This document shows positions 24,068-33,072 of a stretch of DNA of 53,997 bases, in pieces (the first letter of the stretch is position 1; each line of letters begins with the position of its first letter). Below the pieces are notes generated by a model. It was not told where the DNA came from. It saw only the letters and a list, made by a program, of their open reading frames with translations, and did no database searches. A program made the translations under genes and the position numbers. The stretch comes from an uncultured Planctomycetota bacterium (GTDB lineage Bacteria > Planctomycetota > Planctomycetia > Pirellulales > Thermoguttaceae), in assembly GCA_900318195.1 (NCBI GenBank), contig ONJR01000256.1, positions 1 through 53,997 of the forward strand, given 5' to 3'.

Positions 24068-25759
24068 ATGACACACTCGTTCATGATTCTCTTGCAGGAT
24101 TCTTTCATGCTGACGGCGATCATGTCGCTCTTCGCTAGTTTTGCGGTAGTCGGTTCCGTCCTTTCCGGTACGGACGCCGAGGACGCCTCCGAAGGCGAAC
24201 TCGACGACGACTCGCAGTTTCAGTTCTCAGCCGCCGCGTTGCGTCAATACCAGGAGATGGTTGCCGAGACCGACGCGCGCATAGCGGAGCTTGCGGATCA
24301 ACTTGACGACGACTCTTGCACAGATCGTCGCGAGGCGCTCGAAGAGCTCGCGCAATGCTATTTGCAAAATGCGGCGCGCGCCCAGGAAGAAGGCGAATCC
24401 GAGCGCGCGTCCGATTACTACGCCGCCGCGTTCGCGCGGTATGAAGAATGTCTCAATGAATTCGGCGAGGAACGCGAAACGCTCAGGCATTACGCCGCCG
24501 GTCAGTTGAACTACGCGATTCTCCTCAACGACGACGGCGATCTAGAGGACGCCGACGAAGCGTACCTTGCGGCGCAAGAGACAACGCAAAAGCTCGTCGA
24601 TATGGGAGATCACGAGGCGGCGCTTGACCGCGCCGGCATTAAACTCAATCGCGCGTCGATCGCTTTCGAGCTCAACCAACGCAGTCGTAGCTTCGATATG
24701 CTCGACGAAACGGCGGAGGAGTTTCAGGCGCTCGTGGCTGGTCAGATGAGTCAGAGTCCCGAGGCGTACTACTATCTTGCGAAGACCTATATGACGAAGG
24801 CGAGTTTTCTGAGCTCAACGAGTCCAGACGTGGACGCGTCGTCGCCGAACGTCGTGGAAGCGTGCGAACTCGCGAGCAAAGCCGTCGAAATTTTCCGCAC
24901 GCTAGTGAACGCCGGGCACACGCAGTATCGTCGCGAACTTGCGGACGCGCTCGTTATTGTCGTGGAGCTTTCTCCGCAGAGCGAGAAGACGCAACTGGAC
25001 GCGGCGCTCGCGTTGCTAGACGAAGCGAAGCGCGAGTACGAAGCGTGCGTTGCGATCGGCGAGAGCGAAGCGTGTCCCGATCTCTTTACCGCCGTGATGG
25101 AGCGCGCTGAGCTTCTCGAGCGACTTGGTCGCGCGGCGGACGCGGCGGCGGAGTACGATTTCGTCGTCGACGCGTTTGCGAGTTTCGCGGACTCGAACGA
25201 TCTTCCTGCAGTCGAGGGTCTTGCGCGCGCATTCCAGCGTCGCGCTATGTTGCGCAAGAGTCCTAAGACGCGCAAGAGTCTCCTTTCGGATCTCGACCAC
25301 GCGATTCATCTTCATCTTCAAGTCGCCGATTCGCTGATCTATTCTCTTTCAGACGCGGAGTCTGACGGCGGATGCGGATGCGGACATGACGATTGCGATC
25401 ATCCGCATGAGCATTCCCACGACGGTTGCGGTCATTGCGGCGCTTGCGAGAGCGACGGTTGCAGTTGCGGAGCGGAGCACGGGCATAGTTGCGGTTGCGG
25501 GTGCGGCGGTTGTAGCGAGCACGAGCGCCGTTTTCTCATTGATCGCTGGGTTTCGGAGAATTATAGAGACCTAATGGACGCGTACTACGAATGCGTTACG
25601 GCGCACATGGAAGACGGTAATATGCAACGCGCGCAGAACGTTTGTTTAGCCGCCATGAGACTGCACGCCGCGTATCACAAGGTTCTGCGCGCCGACGAGG
25701 CGCTTGACGCGGAATCCTATAAACTGATGCGTCAGCTTGCCGACTCGTTCGTCGTATGA
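24068..25759 (+). CDS. TPR-like helical protein with a Cys/His-rich metal-binding insert
   Basis: The 563-residue protein begins with a hydrophobic segment (MLTAIMSLFASFAVVGSVLSG) that may be a signal peptide or anchor. A long helical TPR-like array follows, with repeated alanine-rich helices and patterns such as NYAILLNDDGDLEDADEAY and AELLERLGRAADAAAEYD. Residues 436-482 are a dense cluster of 12 Cys and about eight His with Gly and Asp (GCGHCGAC, CSCGAEHGHSCGC). After it the helical pattern resumes to the end. The cluster could bind several Zn, Cu or Ni ions. I do not recognise a named family. It is monocistronic, with its own promoter and terminator. The protein is strongly acidic. Confidence 0.75.
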   Translation: MTHSFMILLQDSFMLTAIMSLFASFAVVGSVLSGTDAEDASEGELDDDSQFQFSAAALRQYQEMVAETDARIAELADQLDDDSCTDRREALEELAQCYLQNAARAQEEGESERASDYYAAAFARYEECLNEFGEERETLRHYAAGQLNYAILLNDDGDLEDADEAYLAAQETTQKLVDMGDHEAALDRAGIKLNRASIAFELNQRSRSFDMLDETAEEFQALVAGQMSQSPEAYYYLAKTYMTKASFLSSTSPDVDASSPNVVEACELASKAVEIFRTLVNAGHTQYRRELADALVIVVELSPQSEKTQLDAALALLDEAKREYEACVAIGESEACPDLFTAVMERAELLERLGRAADAAAEYDFVVDAFASFADSNDLPAVEGLARAFQRRAMLRKSPKTRKSLLSDLDHAIHLHLQVADSLIYSLSDAESDGGCGCGHDDCDHPHEHSHDGCGHCGACESDGCSCGAEHGHSCGCGCGGCSEHERRFLIDRWVSENYRDLMDAYYECVTAHMEDGNMQRAQNVCLAAMRLHAAYHKVLRADEALDAESYKLMRQLADSFVV

Positions 25760-25802
25760 CCGTAACGGCGCGCTCTAACGGATAACAACCGCAACAGACG
25801 AC

Positions 25803-25840
25803 AAAACGCCCCCGGCGGTAGAACGCGCCGGGGGCGTTTT
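25803..25840. terminator. Bidirectional Rho-independent terminator
   Basis: A perfect 15-bp stem: AAAACGCCCCCGGCG (25803-25817) with CGCCGGGGGCGTTTT (25826-25840) around an 8-base loop, T runs on both strands. It separates the convergent TPR and psd genes. Confidence 0.92.
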
Positions 25841-25855
25841 GTTTGGCATTATATA

Positions 25856-26677
25856 TTACGCTCCGACGTTAGTAATTTTCCCGATCGGTTCGCCTAGTTT
25901 AACGGGCGTCTCTTCGCCTCGGTTGGAGGCTTCGACGATCTCGTTGTTGAGCTGAACGCGTTCTTTTTCGACGAGTACGATAATCGTGGATCCACCGTAC
26001 AGAAAGCGTCCCTTTTCTTCGCCGCGTTCGACCTGCGCTTCGCCCGGCGTGAGATTCTCGATCTTGCCGACGAGTAGCGCGCCGACCTCCATTTGAACGA
26101 CGCGCCCGAGATTGCGGGTCGTTATTACGGTGTAATCGCGGCAATTTTCGATAAAGACTGGCGACCGTTCCAATGCGATCGGCTGCACGGTGTGCAATTT
26201 GCCGGCGATGAAACGATTCGCGCTTTTTACGCCGCTCTCGATATAGCTGTAGCGATGGTAATGATGCACGCACAAGCGGAAAACGAGGCACCATCCTCCT
26301 TCAAAACTTTCGGCAAGCTCTGCGTCCTCGACAAGTCTAGCGATCGAATATTCGCTCTGCTTGACCGGAACGACTAGACCAGATTGAATCGGATACGCCG
26401 TGAGTAGCCCGTCTGCGGGCGCAATGAGAACGTCTTGCTCTTGTGCGATCGTTCTTAGCCCCGGCTTAATCTTGCGGTAGAAGAATTCGTTGAAGGAGCG
26501 CAGACCGTCCGTCTCATATTCGGAAACGTCGATACCGGCGCTTTTAACGAACTTCGGAATCAGAATCCTCGAGAGTCGACTATCCATGAAGGCGCCGGCG
26601 ACCTTGGAAACGAATCGGGTCGTGAGCGGCTTGAGAATAATTCGACCTAGCGCCGTATGATAAAGGAAATTCAACAT
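25856..26677 (-). CDS. psd: Phosphatidylserine decarboxylase
   Basis: Converts phosphatidylserine to phosphatidylethanolamine at the inner membrane. The 273-residue proenzyme carries the catalytic triad elements: APADG (Asp89), VHHYHRY (His139/His141) and the self-cleavage motif YGGST, where Ser230 becomes the pyruvoyl group. FNEFFYRK near residue 64 is also a family mark. It has the length of the membrane-associated type. It lies 15 bases after the pssA stop on the same strand, so pssA-psd form an operon that makes PE from CDP-diacylglycerol. GGAG is 11 bases before ATG. Confidence 0.95.
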   Translation of the reverse strand: MLNFLYHTALGRIILKPLTTRFVSKVAGAFMDSRLSRILIPKFVKSAGIDVSEYETDGLRSFNEFFYRKIKPGLRTIAQEQDVLIAPADGLLTAYPIQSGLVVPVKQSEYSIARLVEDAELAESFEGGWCLVFRLCVHHYHRYSYIESGVKSANRFIAGKLHTVQPIALERSPVFIENCRDYTVITTRNLGRVVQMEVGALLVGKIENLTPGEAQVERGEEKGRFLYGGSTIIVLVEKERVQLNNEIVEASNRGEETPVKLGEPIGKITNVGA

Positions 26678-26692
26678 ACTTACGTCAATCTC

Positions 26693-27400
26693 CTAGCGAT
26701 TCCCAAGGTCGTGCCAGCGGTAGATGATTATGCCCAAGATGAACTCGATCGCCCCGACGATTATCATGAAAATGAACGCCTTATTACCCGGTTTACGCAA
26801 TCTGAAGTTCGCAATAAACAGGAAACCGACTATTATCATGACGGCTTGGTACGTCAGCGTTATATCGATCGGCTTGAGGTATGGGATAAGAAGTAACGCG
26901 GGAAAAATGAGAGCGGCGGTCGTAACCGGTAGACCGACGAAATACGGCTTGCTCGTGTCGCCGTTGAGCTTTCGCTCTTCGACGAGCACGTTGAAATACG
27001 CGAGTCGAATCATCGCGGCAAGGACGTAGAAGAACATAACGACCATGAGCCCAAAGGAGAACCAGAAATCGAATTTCGTCGAGACCCCAATGAGCGAAAC
27101 GTGCGGAAACTTCTCGCTCACGCGCGCGAGACTCAGTCCGATGCATCCCGGCAACGCGCCGAACGCGAGGAGGTCGGAAAGCGAGTCGATCTGTACTCCG
27201 AACGATTTTTCGCGCTCCGAACGATTCTTCTTCATGCGCGCGACCTTGCCGTCAAACGCGTCGCACAGACCGCTGATCAACAAAAAGAAGGCGCCGTAAT
27301 AAGGGTGTCCTTCGCCGCTCAACGAGGCGACTATGCCTGAGACCGCCGAAAGCAACGAGAGGTATGTTAAAACAACCGTATAATTATAAAACCCAATCAT
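26693..27400 (-). CDS. pssA: CDP-diacylglycerol-serine O-phosphatidyltransferase
   Basis: Makes phosphatidylserine from CDP-diacylglycerol and serine in the membrane. The CDP-alcohol phosphatidyltransferase motif is present: DAFDGKVAR, then 12 residues with a KKNR stretch, then GVQIDSLSD. The spacer is four longer than the canonical eight, as in the Gram-positive-like PssA subtype. About eight membrane segments fit the 235-residue length. The start at 27400 (MIGFYNYTVVLTYLSLLS) fits the family N-terminus, although no clear ribosome site is visible. A longer frame to 27493 is possible. It is transcribed ahead of psd. Confidence 0.93.
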   Translation of the reverse strand: MIGFYNYTVVLTYLSLLSAVSGIVASLSGEGHPYYGAFFLLISGLCDAFDGKVARMKKNRSEREKSFGVQIDSLSDLLAFGALPGCIGLSLARVSEKFPHVSLIGVSTKFDFWFSFGLMVVMFFYVLAAMIRLAYFNVLVEERKLNGDTSKPYFVGLPVTTAALIFPALLLIPYLKPIDITLTYQAVMIIVGFLFIANFRLRKPGNKAFIFMIIVGAIEFILGIIIYRWHDLGNR

Positions 27401-27825
27401 AACATCGTCGTCAATTAGTTTAATCGCGGATGGAATCGACTGCCGCCCGCCCGCGTTATCCGCGCGTCTAAAGCAGTCCCAGCGCGCGCCCATTCGAGAC
27501 GCGACAATTATATTGTAATACGCGTCCCGCTAGTTGGCAAGATTTGACGTCTAGTATGACGTTGTTTTTCTACAAAACGCAAACAGGAATTAACGATCGC
27601 TCCAAAGAGTCGTCATGAGTTTTGTTGTTTGTTAAAACCGATACAATCGCTGTAATCAGTAAGGGTTCATGGCTTTTTGTTACCCTTTTGATTTTAACAT
27701 TAAATGAAGTCATAGTGTTTCATCCTGAAAAACTATCGCAAAACTTCGGCAACGGCGCTTGTCGCTAATGAACGTTCGATTTATACTTGCCAGAAAACGC
27801 GACAGTTTCCACCCGGAGAATGACG
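27401..27825. other. Divergent intergenic region between pssA and folP
   Basis: About 425 bases, A/T-rich from 27540 to 27720. It holds the pssA promoter and a weak hairpin (AAGGGT 27661-27666 with ACCCTT 27682-27687, then a T-rich stretch). No gene or clear folP promoter is visible. Confidence 0.45.
27512..27540 (-). promoter_or_regulatory. Promoter for pssA-psd
   Basis: On the minus strand: TTGCCA (27535-27540), 17-base spacer, TACAAT (27512-27517). Predicted leader to the 27400 start is about 105 bases. Confidence 0.6.
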
Positions 27826-28785
27826 ATGATGAAAGAGACGCAACGCGAATGGCGATTAACTACGCGAAAGATTACGTTCGAGCGCGCTAGGATCATGGCG
27901 ATCCTCAACGCGACTCCCGACAGCTTTTCCGACGGCGGGCGTTTTTTTGATTTGTCCAGTAAAAACGGCATAATTGATTTAAACGTGCTTGAAGACGTCG
28001 CCGCGCAACTCGTACGAGACGGCGCCGATATCTTCGACGTTGGGGGAGAAAGCACGCGTCCTGGCGCCGAGCCGATCGACGCGAGCGAAGAATTGCGACG
28101 CGTTATACCGGTAGTGCGCGCGCTCACGCGCTTCAATTTGCCAATTTCAATCGACACATACCGTCCCGAGGTTGCCGAGGCGGCTCTTGACGCGGGCGCG
28201 GAGATCGTGAACGATATTTCCGCCGGACGTTACGTTTCGCGCGACGATCGGTTTGCGTTAGTCGACGAGCGACGCTCCGAGGAAATGGCGCAAGTTGTCG
28301 TGCGGAAACGCGCCGCCGTTGTTATTATGCATATGCGCGGCGCGCCGAAAACGATGCAGACGAATTTGCGCCCTTACGATTCGGGGGTAGTTCAGGAAAC
28401 CTTGGACTTTCTGCGCCAACGTCGCGCCGCGTTCGTTGAAGCCGGCGTAGAGCCTGACAGGATAGCGCTCGATCCAGGCTTGGGATTCGGCAAAAGTTAC
28501 GAGGACAATTTTGCGATCTTGCGCAATGCAGGAGTTTTTAGATCGTTAGGTTCTCCGTTGCTTGTCGGTCATTCGCGCAAGAGTTTTTTACGCGAGACGG
28601 CCGCGCGTTACGACGTCGCTCGCAACGTTGCTCCGGACGCGAACGTCGCGCGTCTCGACGCGCTGACCGCGCAGACCTCAGTCGCGCTCGTTGCGCGCGG
28701 CGTCGACATTCTTCGCGTCCACAACGTCGCTGCTACCGCGCTCGCGCTCGAGCTTGCGCGCCGCGCCGGAGCCTTCGAGTCATAA
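27826..28785 (+). CDS. folP: Dihydropteroate synthase
   Basis: Joins p-aminobenzoate to the pterin pyrophosphate in folate synthesis. The 319-residue protein has the family blocks IMAILNATPDSFSDGGRF, DIFDVGGESTRPGA, ISIDTYRPEVAEAAL, IVNDISAG, VIMHMRG, ALDPGLGFGKSYEDN and VGHSRKSFL, all intact. The ATG at 27826 is chosen because GGAG lies seven bases before it; in-frame codons upstream are too close or lack a site. About 30 extra residues sit between ISAG and VIMHMRG. The next gene (RNase HII-like) follows after 14 bases with a good ribosome site, so they share a transcript. Confidence 0.95.
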   Translation: MMKETQREWRLTTRKITFERARIMAILNATPDSFSDGGRFFDLSSKNGIIDLNVLEDVAAQLVRDGADIFDVGGESTRPGAEPIDASEELRRVIPVVRALTRFNLPISIDTYRPEVAEAALDAGAEIVNDISAGRYVSRDDRFALVDERRSEEMAQVVVRKRAAVVIMHMRGAPKTMQTNLRPYDSGVVQETLDFLRQRRAAFVEAGVEPDRIALDPGLGFGKSYEDNFAILRNAGVFRSLGSPLLVGHSRKSFLRETAARYDVARNVAPDANVARLDALTAQTSVALVARGVDILRVHNVAATALALELARRAGAFES

Positions 28786-28799
28786 AAGGAGAATTCAAA

Positions 28800-30074
28800 A
28801 TGACAGCGCATGAGTTACGAACGACCGCGCCGCCTGAACGCGTCTACATAATTGGAACGGACGAAGCGGGCTACGGACCTAATTTGGGTCCGTTGCTCGT
28901 CGGCGCTTCGTGCTGGTCTGAGCCGACAGGTTCGCTTGGCGTAACGTTGCGCGACGAATTCGGGACCCAGCTTGCCGCGCCGCCTGTTGCGCCTCCGTCG
29001 AGCGAGTCGGTTAAGCCGCGCGCAAAGAAGCGACGTTCTTTACCAAGCGCGACTCTGTTCGATTTGAATCCGGAAAGCGTCGACGAAACGACTGTGTTGT
29101 CTCCAAACGTTGAAAAGTCGCGCGCGACAACCGATTCTCTCGTCGAACGTCTAAACGTTGCGCTCGCGCCTGTTTCTAGCGCACGCGGCGCGTTTCCGCT
29201 CGTCGATTCTAAACGTCTCTATTCCGGCGCTAATTCGCTCGCTAAGTTGGAGCGTTCCTTTCTGATCGCGACGCGCGCGCTTGGTCTCAAGGTTGCGTCT
29301 TTTCAGGACGCGATTCGAGCGATCTCGCGCGAACACACGCGTGTGGCTCCGCCGTGGGAGCAGAACGCGGACTTGACGATCCCGATCGCTCCTCCGCCTC
29401 GCGTTGCGGCAACCTCGCTCGACGCCGCCGTCGCCTCCGTGCGCGAGTTATTATCGCGAGAACGAGTTGAGCTGCTCGATCTGCGCGCTCGCCGCGTGCA
29501 CGCCTTGGAATTTAACGCGGCGCTCGACCGTCCTATGCTCAAAAGCGACCTTATTGCCGACGTTACCACCGCGACGCTCGCCGAAACGCTTGTCGAGCTA
29601 TCGCACAGTCGTCCCGATTCTGATTCCGAGCGCGCGCCGCTCTACGTAATCGCGCTCTGCGACAAACTCGGCGGACGCGATCGGTATCGTCATGTCCTCG
29701 ACGCGCGCTTTCCCAACGCGCCGTTGGCAACGCTATTCGAATCGCGGTCTGTAAGCGCGTATCGATTGCTTATAACGCGCGCGCGCGATCGCGCCGGCAC
29801 ATTAATAGAACTTGCGCGTCCGATTGCGTTAGAGACGCGGTTTACAGCGAAAGGAGAATCGAACGCGCCGACCGCGCTCGCTTCGATCGTGGCAAAATAC
29901 TTGCGCGAGTTGTCCATGACGCTCTTTAACGAATTCTGGAAACGCGCGACGAGCGGCGTCGACCTTCAGCCGACTGCGGGCTATCCGGTCGACGCCGTAA
30001 GGTTCAGGAACGCCGTCGACTCGACGCGGGTCGCGCTTAATATAACGCTTGCAGAATTCTGGCGCAATAAGTAA
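28800..30074 (+). CDS. RNase HII-like protein, divergent and enlarged
   Basis: The 424-residue protein has an RNase H fold plan like RNase HII: IIGTDEAGYGPNLGPLLVGA (compare GIDEAGRGPLAGPV), with Asp21 and Glu22. A VDSKRLY block follows (compare DSKKLS), then CDKLGGRDRY, where a later acidic residue would fall. FTAKGESNAPTALASIVAKYLRELSM resembles the KGD...ASIxAKVxRDxxM block, with Glu in place of the usual Asp. It is about twice the usual 200 residues because of inserts, including a variable Pro/Ser/Lys-rich stretch (about 55-110). I recall such proteins as conserved in planctomycetes and unnamed. RNA/DNA hybrid cleavage is inferred only. AAAGGAG is nine bases before ATG. Confidence 0.72.
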   Translation: MTAHELRTTAPPERVYIIGTDEAGYGPNLGPLLVGASCWSEPTGSLGVTLRDEFGTQLAAPPVAPPSSESVKPRAKKRRSLPSATLFDLNPESVDETTVLSPNVEKSRATTDSLVERLNVALAPVSSARGAFPLVDSKRLYSGANSLAKLERSFLIATRALGLKVASFQDAIRAISREHTRVAPPWEQNADLTIPIAPPPRVAATSLDAAVASVRELLSRERVELLDLRARRVHALEFNAALDRPMLKSDLIADVTTATLAETLVELSHSRPDSDSERAPLYVIALCDKLGGRDRYRHVLDARFPNAPLATLFESRSVSAYRLLITRARDRAGTLIELARPIALETRFTAKGESNAPTALASIVAKYLRELSMTLFNEFWKRATSGVDLQPTAGYPVDAVRFRNAVDSTRVALNITLAEFWRNK

Positions 30075-30089
30075 CAGGAGCGGAAGACG

Positions 30090-31058
30090 ATGACGTCAAA
30101 GAATTCATGCGAGCGGCGAATACCGGCGAGCGAGATAACCTATAATGTGCGAACGCCAATGCGCGTCGCGGTGGAAAGACTCTTTGCCGCGTGCCGGTTT
30201 TTATATTATCTCTTCTATTGGGAAAACAATGCGATTAAACTATCGCGGTACGATATTGTCGACGAAAAGATTCCGCAACGCCTCGGCGTTATTAAGCTGG
30301 CGCAACTCTCCGATCTGCATGGCAAAGTCTTTGGCGAACGTTCGCAACGACTATTCGACACGCTGGCGGTCGAGCGGCCCGACGTCGTGCTCATTACCGG
30401 CGATCTAATCGACGAGCGCGTTTACGATCTCGAATACGTAGCGGACGTTACGCGTCGCTCCGTCGAGCTTGCGCCAACTCTATACGTAACCGGCAATCAC
30501 GAAGCCAATTTCAAACCTCAATATTTTGAGCGCTTTCTCGACGTCGTCGTTTCGTGCGGCGCGATCCCGCTCGACGGCAAGCGTTTCGCAATTGAACGAC
30601 GCGCGGGACGAATTGCGCTAAGTGAAGTCGCGCAATGTCAAGTCAAGGACGGCGTTACTATCGCGGGGGTCGCCGATCCGGTGCGCGCGGGTCGAGAGTA
30701 CAAGATTCGGCTCGCGCAAGACTTGGCGGAGGTTGCTCCGGCGCCGAACCTTTTCTCCATTCTGCTTTCACACCGTCCAGAAACGTTCGAGCTTTACGCG
30801 CGGCATGGGTTCGATCTTATCTTCTCCGGGCACGCGCACGGCGGACAATTCCGGTTGCCCGGCGTTCTGCCAATGGGTTTGAACGCGCCGCATCAGGGCT
30901 GGTTTCCTCGCTATACCGGCGGTCTTTATCTCGATAGAGGCGCTCGTCTAATCGTTTCACGCGGGCTTGGTCCGAGCGTTTTGCCGACACGTCTTTTTAA
31001 TCGTCCAGACTTAGTCGTTTGCCGACTTGCGCGTTCTAAGGAGATCTTAGAAGGTTAA
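30090..31058 (+). CDS. Calcineurin-like metallophosphoesterase, possibly membrane-associated
   Basis: A 322-residue protein with the metal-binding motif order of this family: LSDLHG (D-x-H), ITGDLID (GD), VTGNHE (GNHE), LLSHRPE and FSGHAHGGQ (GHxH). It resembles the YaeI-type phosphodiesterases, which act on membrane lipids such as UDP-diacylglucosamine. A hydrophobic, aromatic stretch (FAACRFLYYLFYW, residues about 31-45) may dock it on the membrane. It is 15 bases after the RNase HII-like gene with AGGAG upstream, so it ends the folP transcript. The substrate is not determined. Confidence 0.85.
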   Translation: MTSKNSCERRIPASEITYNVRTPMRVAVERLFAACRFLYYLFYWENNAIKLSRYDIVDEKIPQRLGVIKLAQLSDLHGKVFGERSQRLFDTLAVERPDVVLITGDLIDERVYDLEYVADVTRRSVELAPTLYVTGNHEANFKPQYFERFLDVVVSCGAIPLDGKRFAIERRAGRIALSEVAQCQVKDGVTIAGVADPVRAGREYKIRLAQDLAEVAPAPNLFSILLSHRPETFELYARHGFDLIFSGHAHGGQFRLPGVLPMGLNAPHQGWFPRYTGGLYLDRGARLIVSRGLGPSVLPTRLFNRPDLVVCRLARSKEILEG

Positions 31059-31144
31059 TTTTAACTTCTAACCCTCGCTCTTTGTTAGGACTTTGTAGTC
31101 GTTTCGCGTTTGATTAAACAACGGTGAGATTTTTAACTTCTCGC

Positions 31145-31173
31145 TTGCAATCTTGTTTTCGCTTTGTTATGAT
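31145..31173 (+). promoter_or_regulatory. Promoter for nfo
   Basis: TTGCAA (31145-31150), 17-base spacer, TATGAT (31168-31173), about 60 bases before the ATG at 31234. Confidence 0.6.
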
Positions 31174-31233
31174 GGTTTGGTTGAGCGTCGCGTCGGCGCT
31201 CTTTAAGCGATCACCATAGGATGAAAGAAGATT

Positions 31234-32091
31234 ATGCCTTATTTCGGCGTGCATGAATCGATATCGAATGGGTTCGACGGCGCTGTTCGGACAGTAGCCG
31301 CCAATGGGTTTCAGTGTCTCCAAATCTTTTCCGCGAACGCGTCGCGGTGGAAGAATAAAACGATCGAGCCTAGCGCCGCGAAGAAGTTCCAGGACGCGCT
31401 CAACGACTGCGGCGTCGTCATGCCGCTCATTCACGACTCGTATCTTATTAACTTAGCTTCGGTCAATCCCGAGCTTCACGCAAAGTCAATCTCCGCGTTT
31501 ACCGAGGAAATACGACGCGCGCACGCGTTGGGCGTTCCCAAAGTCGTTATGCACCCCGGTTCCTCTAAGGACGATACGCGCGCCAACGGGTTAGCGCGAG
31601 TTGCGCAATCTTTTGACGCAATCTTCGCGTCGAGTCCCGAAATTAGCGTCAAGGTGTTGCTTGAAACGACGGCAGGGCAAGGCTCTTATCTTGGCGCGAC
31701 TTTTCAAGAGTTGAAGACGATTATCGACGCGACAGATTTTCCCGACCGCTTCGGCGTATGCTTCGACACTTGCCATGCGTTCGTCGCCGGCTACGATATC
31801 TCGACCAAGGACGCGTACGAGCGAACTTTTGACGAGTTTGACCGCGCGTTGGGAATCGAACGATTGGAAGCGTTTCATCTGAACGACACGGTTAAAGGAC
31901 TAGGTTCGCATCTTGATCGGCACGCGCACATTGGAGAGGGAGCTTTGGGAATCGAACCGTTCAGATTCATTGTCAACGACGCGCGATTTCGAGAAACGCC
32001 TATGTACTTAGAGACGCCTAAGGAAACAACCGCAAACGGAGAATCCTGGGATTGCGTTAATTTGCGTCGACTCAAAGAGCTACTCGCCTAA
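31234..32091 (+). CDS. nfo: Endonuclease IV (AP endonuclease)
   Basis: Cuts the DNA backbone 5' to abasic sites in base excision repair. The 285-residue TIM barrel has the three-zinc motifs in order: GVHESIS, MHPGSS, LLETTAGQG, VCFDTCHAF, FHLNDT, DRHAHIGEG and YLETPKE. Length equals the E. coli enzyme. AGGATGAAAGAAG precedes the ATG. It is transcribed from its own promoter and the twin hydrolases follow 47 bases later with a separate ribosome site, so read-through is possible. Confidence 0.95.
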   Translation: MPYFGVHESISNGFDGAVRTVAANGFQCLQIFSANASRWKNKTIEPSAAKKFQDALNDCGVVMPLIHDSYLINLASVNPELHAKSISAFTEEIRRAHALGVPKVVMHPGSSKDDTRANGLARVAQSFDAIFASSPEISVKVLLETTAGQGSYLGATFQELKTIIDATDFPDRFGVCFDTCHAFVAGYDISTKDAYERTFDEFDRALGIERLEAFHLNDTVKGLGSHLDRHAHIGEGALGIEPFRFIVNDARFRETPMYLETPKETTANGESWDCVNLRRLKELLA

Positions 32092-32138
32092 TCTCAGGGC
32101 TTCTCGATATGATATCTTTTGGATAGGAGTGAAACGAT

Positions 32139-32993
32139 ATGAAACGTATCACGCTTTTAACGCTAGCCGCGCTCGCGCTCATAAGCGCGGTCTTTGTCAA
32201 CGCCAATCGCGCGCAAGCGGTTGAAGAGTTCCCACTATGGCCGGAACTTGCGCCTGGCGAGAAGCCGGACGCGACGAAGCCGACTTATGAATACTGGGCG
32301 CCGGAGACGAAAACGACTGACGCGTGCATGATCGTATGTCCAGGCGGCGCGTACAACAACCTTGCGTACGCGCACGAAGGCGACAAAATCGCGAGGTATT
32401 TTACCAGTAAGGGCGTTACCGTCGTCGTGCTAAAATACCGCGTGCCGCGCCGCGAGGGACTGCCGAAGCATATGGCCGCGTGGCAGGACGCGCAACGTTG
32501 TGTCCGCGTTGTCAGATCGCGCGCTAAGGAATGGGGAATTGACCCTGAGAAGATCGGAATCATGGGCTTTTCCGCCGGAGGACACCTCACCCTAATGGTC
32601 GCGACGACCAGTCAAACGAACTCGTACGAACCGCTCGACGAGCTCGATAACCTACCGTGCCACGTCAACTTCGCAGTACCGGTTTATCCCGCGTACGTGC
32701 TCGAAGACGGCGTGAACGGCGCAAATAAGAATAAGGGTCTGGACTCCAAAATGGTTGGCGATTTTGCGTTCGACGCGAAAACGCCGCCTATGTGCTTTAT
32801 TCACGGGGACGCGGATCATTGTTCGCCTTTGGGCTCCGTCGCCCTCTACGCGAAACTTCGCAAAATGAACATTCCGGCTGAGATGCATATTTACGCGGAA
32901 ATAGCGCACGGGTTCGGCGGCAATCCGACGGACGATCACGTGGGTTCATGGCTTGATCGTGTGTATTACTGGATGTGCAAACTGGGCTACTAA
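32139..32993 (+). CDS. Secreted alpha/beta-hydrolase (acetyl-esterase-like), copy 1
   Basis: The 284-residue protein has a signal peptide (MKRITLLTLAALALISAVF, cut near ANRAQA) and an esterase core: ACMIVCPGGAYNNLA (oxyanion HGGG-like loop as PGGAY), GIMGFSAGGHLTLM with the nucleophile Ser in GFSAGG, ICFIHGDAD-like strand (MCFIHGDAD) with the Asp, and AHGFGG with the His. This matches carbohydrate deacetylase-type hydrolases of the BD-FAE/endo-xylanase esterase group. A second, very similar gene follows 79 bases later. It probably removes acyl groups from polysaccharide outside the cytoplasm; the substrate is inferred from family only. TAGGAG is nine bases before ATG. Confidence 0.82.
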   Translation: MKRITLLTLAALALISAVFVNANRAQAVEEFPLWPELAPGEKPDATKPTYEYWAPETKTTDACMIVCPGGAYNNLAYAHEGDKIARYFTSKGVTVVVLKYRVPRREGLPKHMAAWQDAQRCVRVVRSRAKEWGIDPEKIGIMGFSAGGHLTLMVATTSQTNSYEPLDELDNLPCHVNFAVPVYPAYVLEDGVNGANKNKGLDSKMVGDFAFDAKTPPMCFIHGDADHCSPLGSVALYAKLRKMNIPAEMHIYAEIAHGFGGNPTDDHVGSWLDRVYYWMCKLGY

Positions 32994-33072
32994 TACGTAT
33001 TTACGCGCGCCGCGACGAAATGTTGGCGGCGCGTTCACCTTTTTCTCAACTTTATCGTCGGAGCGAAAGATA

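Noticed and set aside
24787..25275. Ser/Ala-rich minus-strand frame opposite the TPR gene
   Set aside because: Low-complexity translation caused by the antisense of a GCG-rich gene; no ribosome site or motif.
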